From positions 1,798,001 to 1,862,000 of the forward strand of contig CAWIWV010000001.1 in the NCBI GenBank assembly GCA_963839925.1: DNA of 64,000 nucleotides, given 5' to 3'. Of this stretch, positions 52,004 to 60,300 are shown piece after piece. Source of the stretch: Bog-756 sp963839925 (GTDB taxonomy: Bacteria; Actinomycetota; Acidimicrobiia; Acidimicrobiales; RAAP-2). How positions within the stretch are numbered: position 1 is the first letter of the stretch; the number at the start of each line of letters is the position of its first letter. The position numbers and the translations under genes were made by a program. The notes under the pieces are model-generated. The model saw nothing but the letters and a program-made list of their open reading frames with translations, made no database searches and was not told the DNA's origin.

Positions 52004-53213
52004 GCCGGTGCGACCCAACCGGGCGAGACCGACGTGCGACCGTGCACCACGCTCGAGCCGATGTAGTTGCGCTGAGCTTCGATGGTGCCCGCGCCGATGC
52101 ACAACCCCCGGATGTCCCGGTAGGCACGCTCGAGTGGGTACTCGCGGCTGTAGCCGTAGCCGCCGTGGATCTGGATGGCTTCGTCGCAGACGAACTTCGC
52201 GGCCAGGTTGGCGGCCGTCTTCGCCATCGCCGTCTCCATGGCGGGCGGCGTGCCGCCTGGACCGGCGAGCCGCACTGCACGTCCCAACAGCAACCTTGCT
52301 CCTTCGATGGCGATCGCCATGTCGGCCACCTTCCACTGGAGACCCTGGAGATCGGCGATCGGCCGCCCCCCGACCACCCGCTCGGTCATGTAGCCGACGG
52401 AGCGCTCGAGGGCGCCTTGGGCAGCACCGATGCACATCGCCGCGTTGCCGCAGCGTTCGTGGTTGAGATGGGACAGGAGCACTTTGAACGGCTCGGACGA
52501 CGACGGATCGCCGGCCACCAATACGTCGTCCGGGGTGATCTCGACACCGTCGAACGCGATCTCCGACTCGGTTGCGGCATGGATACCCATCCCTTTGTGC
52601 CGACCGGTCAGCGAGACGCCGGGGCGGTCCATGGGCACGATCACCGCGCCGATCCCGCGGGCACCCTCACCGTCGGGCCACCGGCACCAGACCAGGACGC
52701 CCGACGCGGCGTGGCCGAGCGTCGAGTAATTCTTGTACCCGTCCAGCCGCCAGCCGGCGCCGTCGGGCTTGAGGGCGGTGCGCATGCTCTGGACCGCCGA
52801 TCCAGCATCGGGTTCGGTGATCCCGATGCTGATGATCGCCTTTCCGTCGGCCACCAAGGGGAGCCAGCGATCCTTCAGCGCGTCGGAGCCGAGGTGCTCG
52901 ATGCCGCGTGGCGGGCCGTTGAATGCGAGCTGGCAGCAGATGGCGGTGGAGACGTCGTGGCGGGCGATCTCTTCGAGCACGATGGCCGCTTCGACGTCGC
53001 CCATCCCGAGCCCGCCCCACTTCTCACCGATCGTGACGCGGAACAGGTCGGCGGCCGCCATCGCAGCGATGGCATCGCGGGGACCTCGCCGCTCTCGTCG
53101 TGTGCAGCCGCGCGCGGGCCGACCTCCCGGGCCGCCACCTCGCGTGCGAGTTGGCGAAGAGCGGTCTGGTCCTCGTTCTCTTCGAAAGGATTCGCGGGCT
53201 CGGTGGTGGTCAC
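52000..53213 (-). pseudogene. Acyl-CoA dehydrogenase interrupted by one frameshift
   Basis: An isovaleryl-CoA dehydrogenase-like gene split across two frames. From the GTG at 53213 the first 45 or so residues read TTTEPANPFEENEDQTAL to HDESGEVPA. Family sequence then continues in the next frame as DAIAAMAAADLFRVTIGEKWGG. One missing base in the GCGGGG run at 53077-53082 explains this. The rest is intact: EPDAGSAVQSMRT, the LNHERCG glutamate and a C-terminal IHGGYGYSREYPLERAYRD. Either a recent inactivation or a sequencing error is possible. The complete product would be about 404 residues. Confidence 0.8.
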
Positions 53214-53235
53214 GTCTCCGTCGCCAACAGCCGGG

Positions 53236-54441
53236 TCAGGCCGACGGTTCCGTGCCGACGATGCCGACGAAGCTCACGCACTCCCCCGGCGCGCCGCCGA
53301 GGTTGTGGGTGAGGCCGAGGGTGCGGCCACCTTCGGTCACCGTGGCGATCTGCCGCTCGGGAGGCGCCTGGCGGCGCAGCTGGAGCCAGCACTCGAACAG
53401 CATCCGGAGTCCGGTGGCACCGATCGGGTGCCCGAAGCTCTTCAACCCACCGTCGGGGTTCACCGGCAGCTCGCCATCCCGATCGAAGGTGCCGGCGAGC
53501 TCCTCTTTCCACGCGGTGCCCCGGTCGGCGAACCCGAGGTCCTCCATGAGCACCAGCTCGGTCGGGGTGAAGCAGTCGTGGACCTCGGCCATCGCCAGCT
53601 CCGACCGAGGGTCGGTGACCCCTGCCTGGGCGTAGGCGTCGGCGGCAGAACGGACCACCTCTTCGAAGCTCGTGTAGTCGTAGTCGGGGTCGATCGCCCC
53701 GGCCGCAGGACCGGCCACAAGACTGAGACCCTTCACGTAGAGCGGGTTGTCAGTATAGCGGTGGGCGTCCTCCGCACGACAGATCAATGCGGCGGCCGAC
53801 CCGTCACTCACCCCGCTGCAGTCGAAGACTCCGAGCTGGCCGGCTACCCGGGGCGACGCGGCGATCTTCTCGAGCGAGACCTCCTTGCGGAACTGCGCCC
53901 TCGAGTTGACCGCGCCGTTCCTGTGGTTCTTCCAGGCGATGCGGTTGAGCACCGCGCCCATCTCTTCCGGGTCGACTCCGTACTTGTGGCAGTAGGCGGG
54001 GACCAGAAACGAGAACGCAGCAGGCGAGCTCAGTTGGGGGTTGGTCCCGTCCCCCACCTTGTGGATCCCGGTCAGGCCCGAGTACCCCGAGTCCTTCAGC
54101 TTTTCGACGCCGACTGCCATCGCCAGCTCGTAGGCGCCCGAGGCCACGGCGTAACAGGCATTGCGGAAGGCCTCCGACCCTGTCGCACAGAAATTCTCCA
54201 CCCGGGTCACCGGCTTGTACCCGATCTTCAACGGCTTGGAGAGGGTGAGGCCGGACGATCCTGAGCCCAAGGTGCCGAGCCAGAACGCGTCGATGTCGTC
54301 CAGGCGGACACCGGCCGAGCCCACGCACTCGACGACAGCGTCGGTCAGAAGGTCGTTCGTCCCCTTGTCCCAGAGCTCACCGAACGGGGTGCACCCCATG
54401 CCGACGATGGCAACCCGGTCACGGATCCCGCTGCTGGTCAT
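53236..54441 (-). CDS. Thiolase family protein (SCP2/Ltp-type)
   Basis: A 401-residue thiolase-fold protein. The acyl-binding C85 in ENFCATGSEAF and H338 in FGHPIGATG are present. The second cysteine loop is replaced by THNLGGAPG, and EVHDCFTPTELV is near 287-297. This pattern marks the SCP2/lipid-transfer type found in sterol side-chain degradation, including the retro-aldolase Ltp proteins. It starts inside the stop of the HMGS-like/DUF35 gene (ATGA overlap). A two-protein complex with that DUF35 domain is therefore likely. The reaction could be thiolysis or aldol cleavage. Confidence 0.9.
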   Translation of the reverse strand: MTSSGIRDRVAIVGMGCTPFGELWDKGTNDLLTDAVVECVGSAGVRLDDIDAFWLGTLGSGSSGLTLSKPLKIGYKPVTRVENFCATGSEAFRNACYAVASGAYELAMAVGVEKLKDSGYSGLTGIHKVGDGTNPQLSSPAAFSFLVPAYCHKYGVDPEEMGAVLNRIAWKNHRNGAVNSRAQFRKEVSLEKIAASPRVAGQLGVFDCSGVSDGSAAALICRAEDAHRYTDNPLYVKGLSLVAGPAAGAIDPDYDYTSFEEVVRSAADAYAQAGVTDPRSELAMAEVHDCFTPTELVLMEDLGFADRGTAWKEELAGTFDRDGELPVNPDGGLKSFGHPIGATGLRMLFECWLQLRRQAPPERQIATVTEGGRTLGLTHNLGGAPGECVSFVGIVGTEPSA

Positions 54442-55913
54442 CTGCCCTCTCCTTTGTCGCCGGTCCCACCATCGATTCCATCGGTGATTGGCCGTGCCTT
54501 CCAGAAGTAATTGTGTACACCCTCTGCGCTGTAGAGACGCCGAAAGGTCATCTCCACCCTGGTTCCCACCGCCACCGCGTCGGGATCGACGTCGGTCATC
54601 TCGCCCCGGTAGCGGCCACCGCCGTCGAAGTCGATCACCGCTCCGACCATCGGGGGTGACAGGCTGAACGCAAGTCGGTCGATGGTGTAGGTGGCGACGG
54701 TGCCCCGCACGTCGGCCATCCGTTCGGGCTCCATCTGGTCGACCGCTTGGCACGAGACACAGACCCGGGTGGGCGGCAGGTGTCGGAAGCCACAGGCGAG
54801 GCACTTGCTGGCATTGAACCCGAACTTCCATCCTTCGGTCCGGCGAGAGGCCGGAGCGTCGGGCCGCTCGGGATCCGGTCGGCGTGGAGGCTCACGAGTG
54901 AGCATGCCCCGCCAGGACAGGAAGACCGCGTAGGAGAGGTCGGATCGCCCTTCCTCGGCGAGTTGGGCGACCGTGCGGAGCCCTGCTTCACGTCGGGCGG
55001 CCTGCACCCCGGCTAATGCGCCGGTCGTGCGCAGGAGCACCACGTCGGCTCCGTCTGCGATCTCGACCAGTGCGATCACCTGACCCTCGGTGGCACGCTC
55101 GAGCACGTCGGCGAGCGCGACCCCCGCCTGCGCGACACCGAGGTTCCCGACCAGGTCGCCGAGGTCGGGCGCGAGCCGGTCGGCGGGAACGCCGAGGGCC
55201 TTCTTGGCCGAGGCGACCGCTCGGGCGTGGAGGCCGGTCACGACGAGGTGGTCGACATCCGTCCCGGCGAGCCCCGCGCCGGCGAGCGCTTGGTCGAACG
55301 CGGAACGGGCCAAGGGGATGAGCGCCTCCTCGCCGAAGCGATCCTCCCACTGCCTCGAACCGGTCTCACCCGGGACTCGCCACCGCTCGAGGAACTCGTC
55401 GGTGACTGCTGCGTGACCGACGAGTTCGGCGACGCCCCCCTCGGGGGCGAAGACGAACCCGACCGCACCGTCACCACCTTGGGATTCGTCGGTGCTCCCG
55501 GGAAGTCCGGTGCGCAGATCGGAGAGCACCGCCAGCACCGGTGCCCGCTCCCCCGCGAGGTGGGCGAGTCGGAGGGTCGCCCACCCCGAACGCACCGATC
55601 CACCGAGGTCGTAGGCGCCGGTGCCCTTGGACATCCCCAACGCCGCGTGGATGGTGGCGGCGTTGGTCTTGTCGAGATAGGAAGGAGCAGGCGTCGAGAA
55701 GTAGAGGTCGCTCGGCGCGGGTACTCCTCCCTCTGCGAGTGCCCGACGTCCGGCCTCGACCGCCATCGAAGAGGTGTCCTCGTCGTAGGAGGCGACGGCA
55801 CGCCGACCACGCCCCGGGGCGGTGCCGAACGCCTCGCCGATGACCTTGCGCTGTAGGCGCCAATAGGGAAAGTAGACACCCCACGACACGATTCCCGCTC
55901 CCACTGACGGCAT
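54438..55913 (-). CDS. HMG-CoA synthase-like domain fused to DUF35 (OB-fold, zinc ribbon)
   Basis: A 491-residue fusion. Residues 1-340 have the thiolase-superfamily fold of HMG-CoA synthase or KAS III, with a candidate active-site His at 229 (GLHARAV). However, this half contains no cysteine, and the usual acyl-cysteine segment reads YDLGGSVRSGW (101-111). Residues about 355-491 are DUF35: a C371/C374/C385/C388 zinc ribbon and an OB fold (GTVATYTIDRLAFSLSPPMVGAVIDFDG). In archaea a DUF35 protein bridges thiolase and HMG-CoA synthase. A scaffold role for the adjacent thiolase is inferred. Confidence 0.88.
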   Translation of the reverse strand: MPSVGAGIVSWGVYFPYWRLQRKVIGEAFGTAPGRGRRAVASYDEDTSSMAVEAGRRALAEGGVPAPSDLYFSTPAPSYLDKTNAATIHAALGMSKGTGAYDLGGSVRSGWATLRLAHLAGERAPVLAVLSDLRTGLPGSTDESQGGDGAVGFVFAPEGGVAELVGHAAVTDEFLERWRVPGETGSRQWEDRFGEEALIPLARSAFDQALAGAGLAGTDVDHLVVTGLHARAVASAKKALGVPADRLAPDLGDLVGNLGVAQAGVALADVLERATEGQVIALVEIADGADVVLLRTTGALAGVQAARREAGLRTVAQLAEEGRSDLSYAVFLSWRGMLTREPPRRPDPERPDAPASRRTEGWKFGFNASKCLACGFRHLPPTRVCVSCQAVDQMEPERMADVRGTVATYTIDRLAFSLSPPMVGAVIDFDGGGRYRGEMTDVDPDAVAVGTRVEMTFRRLYSAEGVHNYFWKARPITDGIDGGTGDKGEGR

Positions 55914-55947
55914 CCTCTCTCTCGTTCGCTCTCGTCTGGCTGCTTCT

Positions 55948-55980
55948 GGTTGGTTCAGGTTGATCAGGTTGGTTCAGGTT
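55948..55980. promoter_or_regulatory. Direct repeat upstream of the HMGS-like/DUF35 gene
   Basis: GGTTGGTTCAGGTT occurs twice, separated by GATCA, with a 19-bp period. It lies in the 76-bp gap between the CoA ligase stop and the HMGS-like start, 35 bp from the latter. Two half-sites on nearly one face of the helix suggest a regulator site. A simple slippage repeat is the alternative. Confidence 0.4.
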
Positions 55981-55989
55981 TGAGCCGGC

Positions 55990-57543
55990 TCAGGGCTCAA
56001 CGCTCAACGACTCCGCTCGCTTCCGCAGGGCCGGCCGGTCGGGCTTGCCCACCCCGAGCAACGGGATCTCGTCGACGTGCACCACGATCTCGGGGGTCTT
56101 GAACCGGGCGACACCCTCGGCCGCGAACCAGCGGCGGCACTCCTCCACGTCGACCGCCGAGCTCCCGACCACGAATGCGGCGATGCGTTCGCCGAGCCGG
56201 TGGTCGGGGCTTCCGACGACGACCGCCTGGCGCACGTCCGGATGGCGTTCGAGCACCCGTTCCACCTCGGCCGAGGCAACGTTCTCTCCCCCGCGGATGA
56301 TCAGCTCCTTCAGCCGCCCGGTGATGGTCAGCCAGCCGTCATCGAGGGTGCCCAGGTCGCCGGTGGCGAACCAGCCGCGCCGCACCGCTTCGTCGGTCTG
56401 GGACCGTTCGCCGTACCCGACGAACAGCTCGGGACCGCGCACCAGCACCTCGCCCGGCTTGCCTGCTTTGACCGCCCGGCCGGTTCCGGGGACCACCACC
56501 CGAATCTCCGCATCGCCGACCGAGCGGCCGTCGGTGTCGCGAGCCCTGTCCGGGGGATCGTCCCAGGTGCAGGTGGTGACCGTCGGGGCCTCGGTGGATC
56601 CGTAGGTGCGTTTGACCATCGCTCCGAGCCCCTCGCGTGCGTTGTCGATGAACTCGGGGGTGACCCCCATCGACCCGCAGGAGACGACCCGGAGGTCGGC
56701 GACCTTCTCCTTGTACCCCGGGATGTCCATCATGCCGACGAACAGGGTCGGTGGACCGATCATGAAACTCACCCGATGGGCGCCGGCAAGTGCGACGCCT
56801 CGCTCGGCGTCCCACTTCTCCATCAGCACCGCGGTCATCGCGGCGGTGCCGGGCACGAGCACCGCGTTGAGCAGACCCGACACGTGGGCGAGCGGCGAGG
56901 GCATCAGCGCCACGTCACGGTTGCCCAGACCATGGGCGCGGGTCATCGACGACGCCTTGTAGGACAGCCCCCGGTGGGTGTGGAACACCGCCTTGGGTTG
57001 ACCGGTCGAGCCGGAGGTGAACAACACCACTCCGATGTCCGATCCGCGAACTCCACCGGCAGCCCCGACCCCGACCGGCGAGGCCCCGACCAGGTCGTCG
57101 AAGTCGGGGTTCTGGCCCCGCACCACCACCGACTCGCTCAGGTCGGCGAGAGGAAGCCCCGGTGTCGCGAACACCAGGGCCGGCTGGAGGTCGGTGAGTA
57201 CCCGCCCGACTTCTGCCGCGCCCACCTGATGGTGGATCGGGGCGGCGACTGCTCCGATCCGCCAGCAGGCCCGGAAGAGAACGATCGCCTCCCACCAGTT
57301 CGGGAGCTGCCAGGTCACGATCGACCCCCGGCGAACCCCGCGGCGGCGCATCGCGCCGGCGACCGACCCGACCAGCGACTCGAGCTCGGCGGAGGAAAGA
57401 ATGGTGTCCCCGTCGACGACGGCCAGCCCCGCGGGATCCCTCGGGGAGGACAGCAGGAAATCGAGGGTGGGGACGTCCCAGGCGCCGCCGGGCGACCGGT
57501 AGGCGGCCGCGCGGGGCTGTCGGTAGGTGCTCGCGAGTCTCAT
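55990..57543 (-). CDS. AMP-dependent acyl-CoA synthetase/ligase
   Basis: A 517-residue ANL enzyme. LFTSGSTGQPKAVFHTH is the P-loop, RTYGSTEAP the adenylate motif and GWFATGDLGTLDDGWLTITGR the hinge. GVGKPDRPALRKR carries the catalytic lysine region. WRIGAVAAPIHHQVGAAEVGRVL is typical of cyclohexanecarboxylate and long-chain acid ligases. The ATG at 57543 begins the family-like sequence. A perfect 18-bp palindrome lies 37 bp upstream. Confidence 0.9.
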   Translation of the reverse strand: MRLASTYRQPRAAAYRSPGGAWDVPTLDFLLSSPRDPAGLAVVDGDTILSSAELESLVGSVAGAMRRRGVRRGSIVTWQLPNWWEAIVLFRACWRIGAVAAPIHHQVGAAEVGRVLTDLQPALVFATPGLPLADLSESVVVRGQNPDFDDLVGASPVGVGAAGGVRGSDIGVVLFTSGSTGQPKAVFHTHRGLSYKASSMTRAHGLGNRDVALMPSPLAHVSGLLNAVLVPGTAAMTAVLMEKWDAERGVALAGAHRVSFMIGPPTLFVGMMDIPGYKEKVADLRVVSCGSMGVTPEFIDNAREGLGAMVKRTYGSTEAPTVTTCTWDDPPDRARDTDGRSVGDAEIRVVVPGTGRAVKAGKPGEVLVRGPELFVGYGERSQTDEAVRRGWFATGDLGTLDDGWLTITGRLKELIIRGGENVASAEVERVLERHPDVRQAVVVGSPDHRLGERIAAFVVGSSAVDVEECRRWFAAEGVARFKTPEIVVHVDEIPLLGVGKPDRPALRKRAESLSVEP

Positions 57544-57579
57544 GCAGCGCGATCCGGGCTGATGGGGAGCGGTACGGCC

Positions 57580-57597
57580 CGAGCTGACGTCAGCTCG
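57580..57597. promoter_or_regulatory. Perfect 18-bp palindrome, probable operator
   Basis: CGAGCTGACGTCAGCTCG is fully self-complementary with no spacer. It overlaps the hydratase stop codon and lies 37 bp upstream of the CoA ligase ATG. A uninterrupted dyad of this length is unlikely by chance; a dimeric repressor site for the ligase gene is the simplest reading. Confidence 0.5.
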
Positions 57598-58519
57598 CGG
57601 GGACCGGACCTTCCACCGCGTCCTTTGCCGCCAGGCGGACCGGTGGTGCATCGCGCCAGCTCGCGATGCCGTCCGCTTCCTCGGCGACCGGCCACTTGGA
57701 CTCGTGGATCTCGGCCCAGTGGGAGTGGTTGAGTTGATGGAGGGTGAAGCACGCCTGGAGTGAGTTGTAGAAGCCCATGTTGTCGACGGTCTGGTTGACC
57801 GACTCCTTGATCAAGAGCGCGGTCATGGTGGGCAGCTGGGCGATGCGCTTCGCGTAGGCGAGCGTGCGGTCCTCGAGCTCAGCCCTCGGGAAGATCTTGC
57901 TGACCATGCCCAGCCGGTGCGCCTCGTCGACATCGATCGCGTCACCCGTCAGCATGAGCTCCTTGGTGCGCCTCGGTCCGAATTCCCACGGATGTCCGAA
58001 GTACTCGACGCCGCACATCCCGAGCCGGGTTCCGACGACGTCGGCGAACAACACGTCGTCCGCGGCGACGATGAGATCGCATGCCCACATGAGCATCAGG
58101 CCGGCCGCGTAGACGGTGCCCTGGACCTGAGCGATGGTGATCTTGCGGAGGTTGCGCCAGCGAAGGGTGTTCTGGAAGTAGTAGTTCCACTCCTGCAGCA
58201 TCCGGGCCTCGGCTCCCTTGCGAGTGCCGCCGTTGATGGTCACCGTCCGGTGCTCGTCGTCACCGCCTGCGCGCTCGGCGATCGCCTCCTTGGAGCCCAT
58301 GTCGTGACCGGAGGAGAACAGCGGGCCGACGCCGCCCAGGATCACCACCCGGACCGTGTCGTTCTCCTCGGCACGCTGAAATGCCTCGTCGAGTTCGACG
58401 AGCAGGCCGCGGTTCTGCGCGTTCCGGGTCTTGGGCCGGTTGAGAAGGATGCGGGCGATGGTGCCCCCCTCCAGCTCCTCGTAGCTGATGTACCTGCCGT
58501 CCGTTTTGGTGTCGGCCAT
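57590..58519 (-). CDS. Enoyl-CoA hydratase/isomerase family protein
   Basis: A 309-residue crotonase-fold protein, somewhat long for the family. GGVGPLFSSGHDMGS and VQGTVYAAGLMLMWACDLIVAADD form the oxyanion hole. The region normally holding the catalytic glutamates reads RLGMCGVEYFGHPWEFG, with one Glu. It resembles the hydratase at 15737-16579 in the LMLTGDAIDVDEAHRLGMV segment, so the two are likely paralogues. The ATG at 58519 has GAGGAG upstream, behind a direct-repeat promoter region. Confidence 0.88.
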   Translation of the reverse strand: MADTKTDGRYISYEELEGGTIARILLNRPKTRNAQNRGLLVELDEAFQRAEENDTVRVVILGGVGPLFSSGHDMGSKEAIAERAGGDDEHRTVTINGGTRKGAEARMLQEWNYYFQNTLRWRNLRKITIAQVQGTVYAAGLMLMWACDLIVAADDVLFADVVGTRLGMCGVEYFGHPWEFGPRRTKELMLTGDAIDVDEAHRLGMVSKIFPRAELEDRTLAYAKRIAQLPTMTALLIKESVNQTVDNMGFYNSLQACFTLHQLNHSHWAEIHESKWPVAEEADGIASWRDAPPVRLAAKDAVEGPVPAS

Positions 58520-58542
58520 GTCGCCCGTGCTCCTCGTCTCTG

Positions 58543-58583
58543 TCTTTGGTCGCGGTGACGCTCTCTTTGGTCGCCGCAACGCT
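58543..58583. promoter_or_regulatory. Two direct repeats in the hydratase promoter
   Basis: A 20-base unit starting TCTTTGGTCGC and ending ACGCT occurs at 58543-58562 and 58564-58583 with 17 matches. The 21-bp period is two helical turns. On the minus strand TATAGC (58581-58586) is a -10 candidate, so the repeats sit at and just after the transcription start. A repressor site is likely. Confidence 0.45.
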
Positions 58584-60114
58584 ATACCGGCGGAACCTGC
58601 TCTCCCGACGGCTGACCTCCACCCTCACGCTCGGCGACCAGGGCGGAGCGGTTGAACTTCATCGCCTCGGTGCGGGGGATGGCCTCGACGAATTCGACCG
58701 TCTTGGGCACCTTGTAGGCGGCCAAGCGGTCCTTGGCGAATCCGATCACACCGTCGGCATCGAGCGAGCCGTCTGTCGACACGACGATCGCGTGCACCCG
58801 GCGACCCCAGGTCTCGTCCGCGAGTCCGATGGCCACGACATCGTGAATCTGAGGGTGCTCGCTGAGTGCGGCCTCCACCTCGGCGGGAAACACGTTCACC
58901 CCGCCGCTCACGATCATGTCGGAGCGACGATCGGCCATGAAGAGGAAGCCGTCCTCGTCGAGCCAGCCCAGGTCGCCCACCGAGGTGAACCCGTCAGGCG
59001 TGGACTCCAACTGGCTGACCTGGTTCCCGACGTAGGAGGCCATCGGACCGGTCGGGGTCCGGAGAAAGATCTCGCCGACCTCGCCGGGGGGGAGCTCCTC
59101 ACGGTCGGGACCGAGCACCCGCATCTCGGTGGTCCCTCCCATGCCGAGGCCCAGGGTGCCGGGGTGCTCCAACCACTGGTCGCCCCGACAGGTCACGATG
59201 CCGAACCCCTCGGACGCGCCGTAGGACATGTAGAAGCGCTCGGCCCCGACCCGGTCGATCCACCACCTGCCGAGCCAGAGGGGCAAGGGGGAAGCGCCTT
59301 GCTGTACCCATTGGAGGCTGGAGAGATCGCGGTCTTCGATCCCCTCGACCTGAGCCAGACGCTGGAGCATCGGGGTGGCGGCGATGAAGCCGGTGATCCG
59401 GTGCTTCTCGATCAGATCCACGACGAGGGGGGCCTTGAACTTCTCGAGCAGCACGATCGGATCGCCGCCCAGCAGAGTGCGGAAGGCGGTGAAACCGTTG
59501 GTGTGGTACAGCGGCGCAGGGCAGAGCACCAGCTGCGGCTTGGACATCGGCCCGTAGGACTCGACTACCGACGAAGTGAAGTTGGTGGTCAGGTCGAAGA
59601 GCGCCGGGCCCTTCTGCAGGATGACCTTGGGAGTCCCGGTCGACCCCGAGCTGCACACCCCCCAACCGGTCGGAGCGGTCACCTCGGGGAGGGTCTCGGT
59701 CGGGTAGTCGCGGCTCTTCTCGACCAGCTCGGCCTGGTCGGCGTCGACCACCAGATCGGGCTCCAGCACCGCGAGGAGCCGGCTCGACTCCCACTCGGGC
59801 AGATCCCAGCGAACCGGGACCACCGTCGCCCCGACCTTCCAGCCGGCGAAGCACGAGAGCAGGTGAGCGGGCGAGTTGCGGAGGCACACCGCCAGCCGAT
59901 CGCCGACCCCGAGCCCCCGCTCACCGAAGAGGTGGGCCAGTTGGGTCGACCGGGTCTCGAGCTCGTCCCAGCTGATCGTCGTCTCGGCCCCTCCCTCCTC
60001 GACGAAGGTCACCGCAGTCGCTGCACCGCCGGCAGCAGCGACCTGGCCGAGCCGGGTTCCGTAGGGGACCAGGTCCCGGTCGTCGACGATGCCTTTCTCG
60101 GGTGCCGTGCTCAC
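58582..60114 (-). CDS. AMP-dependent acyl-CoA synthetase/ligase
   Basis: A 510-residue ANL enzyme. CSSGSTGTPKVILQ is the P-loop, LYHTNGF the next conserved motif, SYGASEGFG the adenylate motif and FTSVGDLGWLDEDGFLFMADRRSDMI the hinge. AMKFNRSALV holds a modified C-terminal lysine motif. Its layout resembles bile-acid or sterol side-chain CoA ligases more than fatty-acid ligases, which is suggestive only. The GTG start at 60114 lies six bases behind TGTGAT, a -10 candidate, with no ribosome-binding site. Confidence 0.88.
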   Translation of the reverse strand: MSTAPEKGIVDDRDLVPYGTRLGQVAAAGGAATAVTFVEEGGAETTISWDELETRSTQLAHLFGERGLGVGDRLAVCLRNSPAHLLSCFAGWKVGATVVPVRWDLPEWESSRLLAVLEPDLVVDADQAELVEKSRDYPTETLPEVTAPTGWGVCSSGSTGTPKVILQKGPALFDLTTNFTSSVVESYGPMSKPQLVLCPAPLYHTNGFTAFRTLLGGDPIVLLEKFKAPLVVDLIEKHRITGFIAATPMLQRLAQVEGIEDRDLSSLQWVQQGASPLPLWLGRWWIDRVGAERFYMSYGASEGFGIVTCRGDQWLEHPGTLGLGMGGTTEMRVLGPDREELPPGEVGEIFLRTPTGPMASYVGNQVSQLESTPDGFTSVGDLGWLDEDGFLFMADRRSDMIVSGGVNVFPAEVEAALSEHPQIHDVVAIGLADETWGRRVHAIVVSTDGSLDADGVIGFAKDRLAAYKVPKTVEFVEAIPRTEAMKFNRSALVAEREGGGQPSGEQVPPV

Positions 60115-60300
60115 TCCCTCATCACACCACGTCTGGGCCGGGCCCTGCGAAAACCCGGCCCGTCCGGCTGGTTCCGACGACCTGTTCGGGCCGGCCGACC
60201 CCGCTCTGCGACCGGAGCGCAAACGGGGTTTTCATTCGGCGCCCACTGGTGTTAGCGTTGGGGCCGACGCACCCAGCGAAGGGCTGAACGGAGGAACACC
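60115..60300. promoter_or_regulatory. Divergent promoter region
   Basis: This 186-bp gap serves two genes. Leftward, TGTGAT (60121-60126, minus strand) precedes the ligase GTG by six bases. Rightward, TAGCGT (60253-60258) is a -10 candidate giving a leader of about 35 bases with a clear GGAGG before the ATG at 60301. The two genes thus use different initiation modes. Confidence 0.4.

Noticed and set aside
56077..57732. Long + strand open frame opposite the CoA ligase
   Set aside because: His/Arg/Gly-rich with no domain pattern; the ligase on the other strand has every ANL motif.
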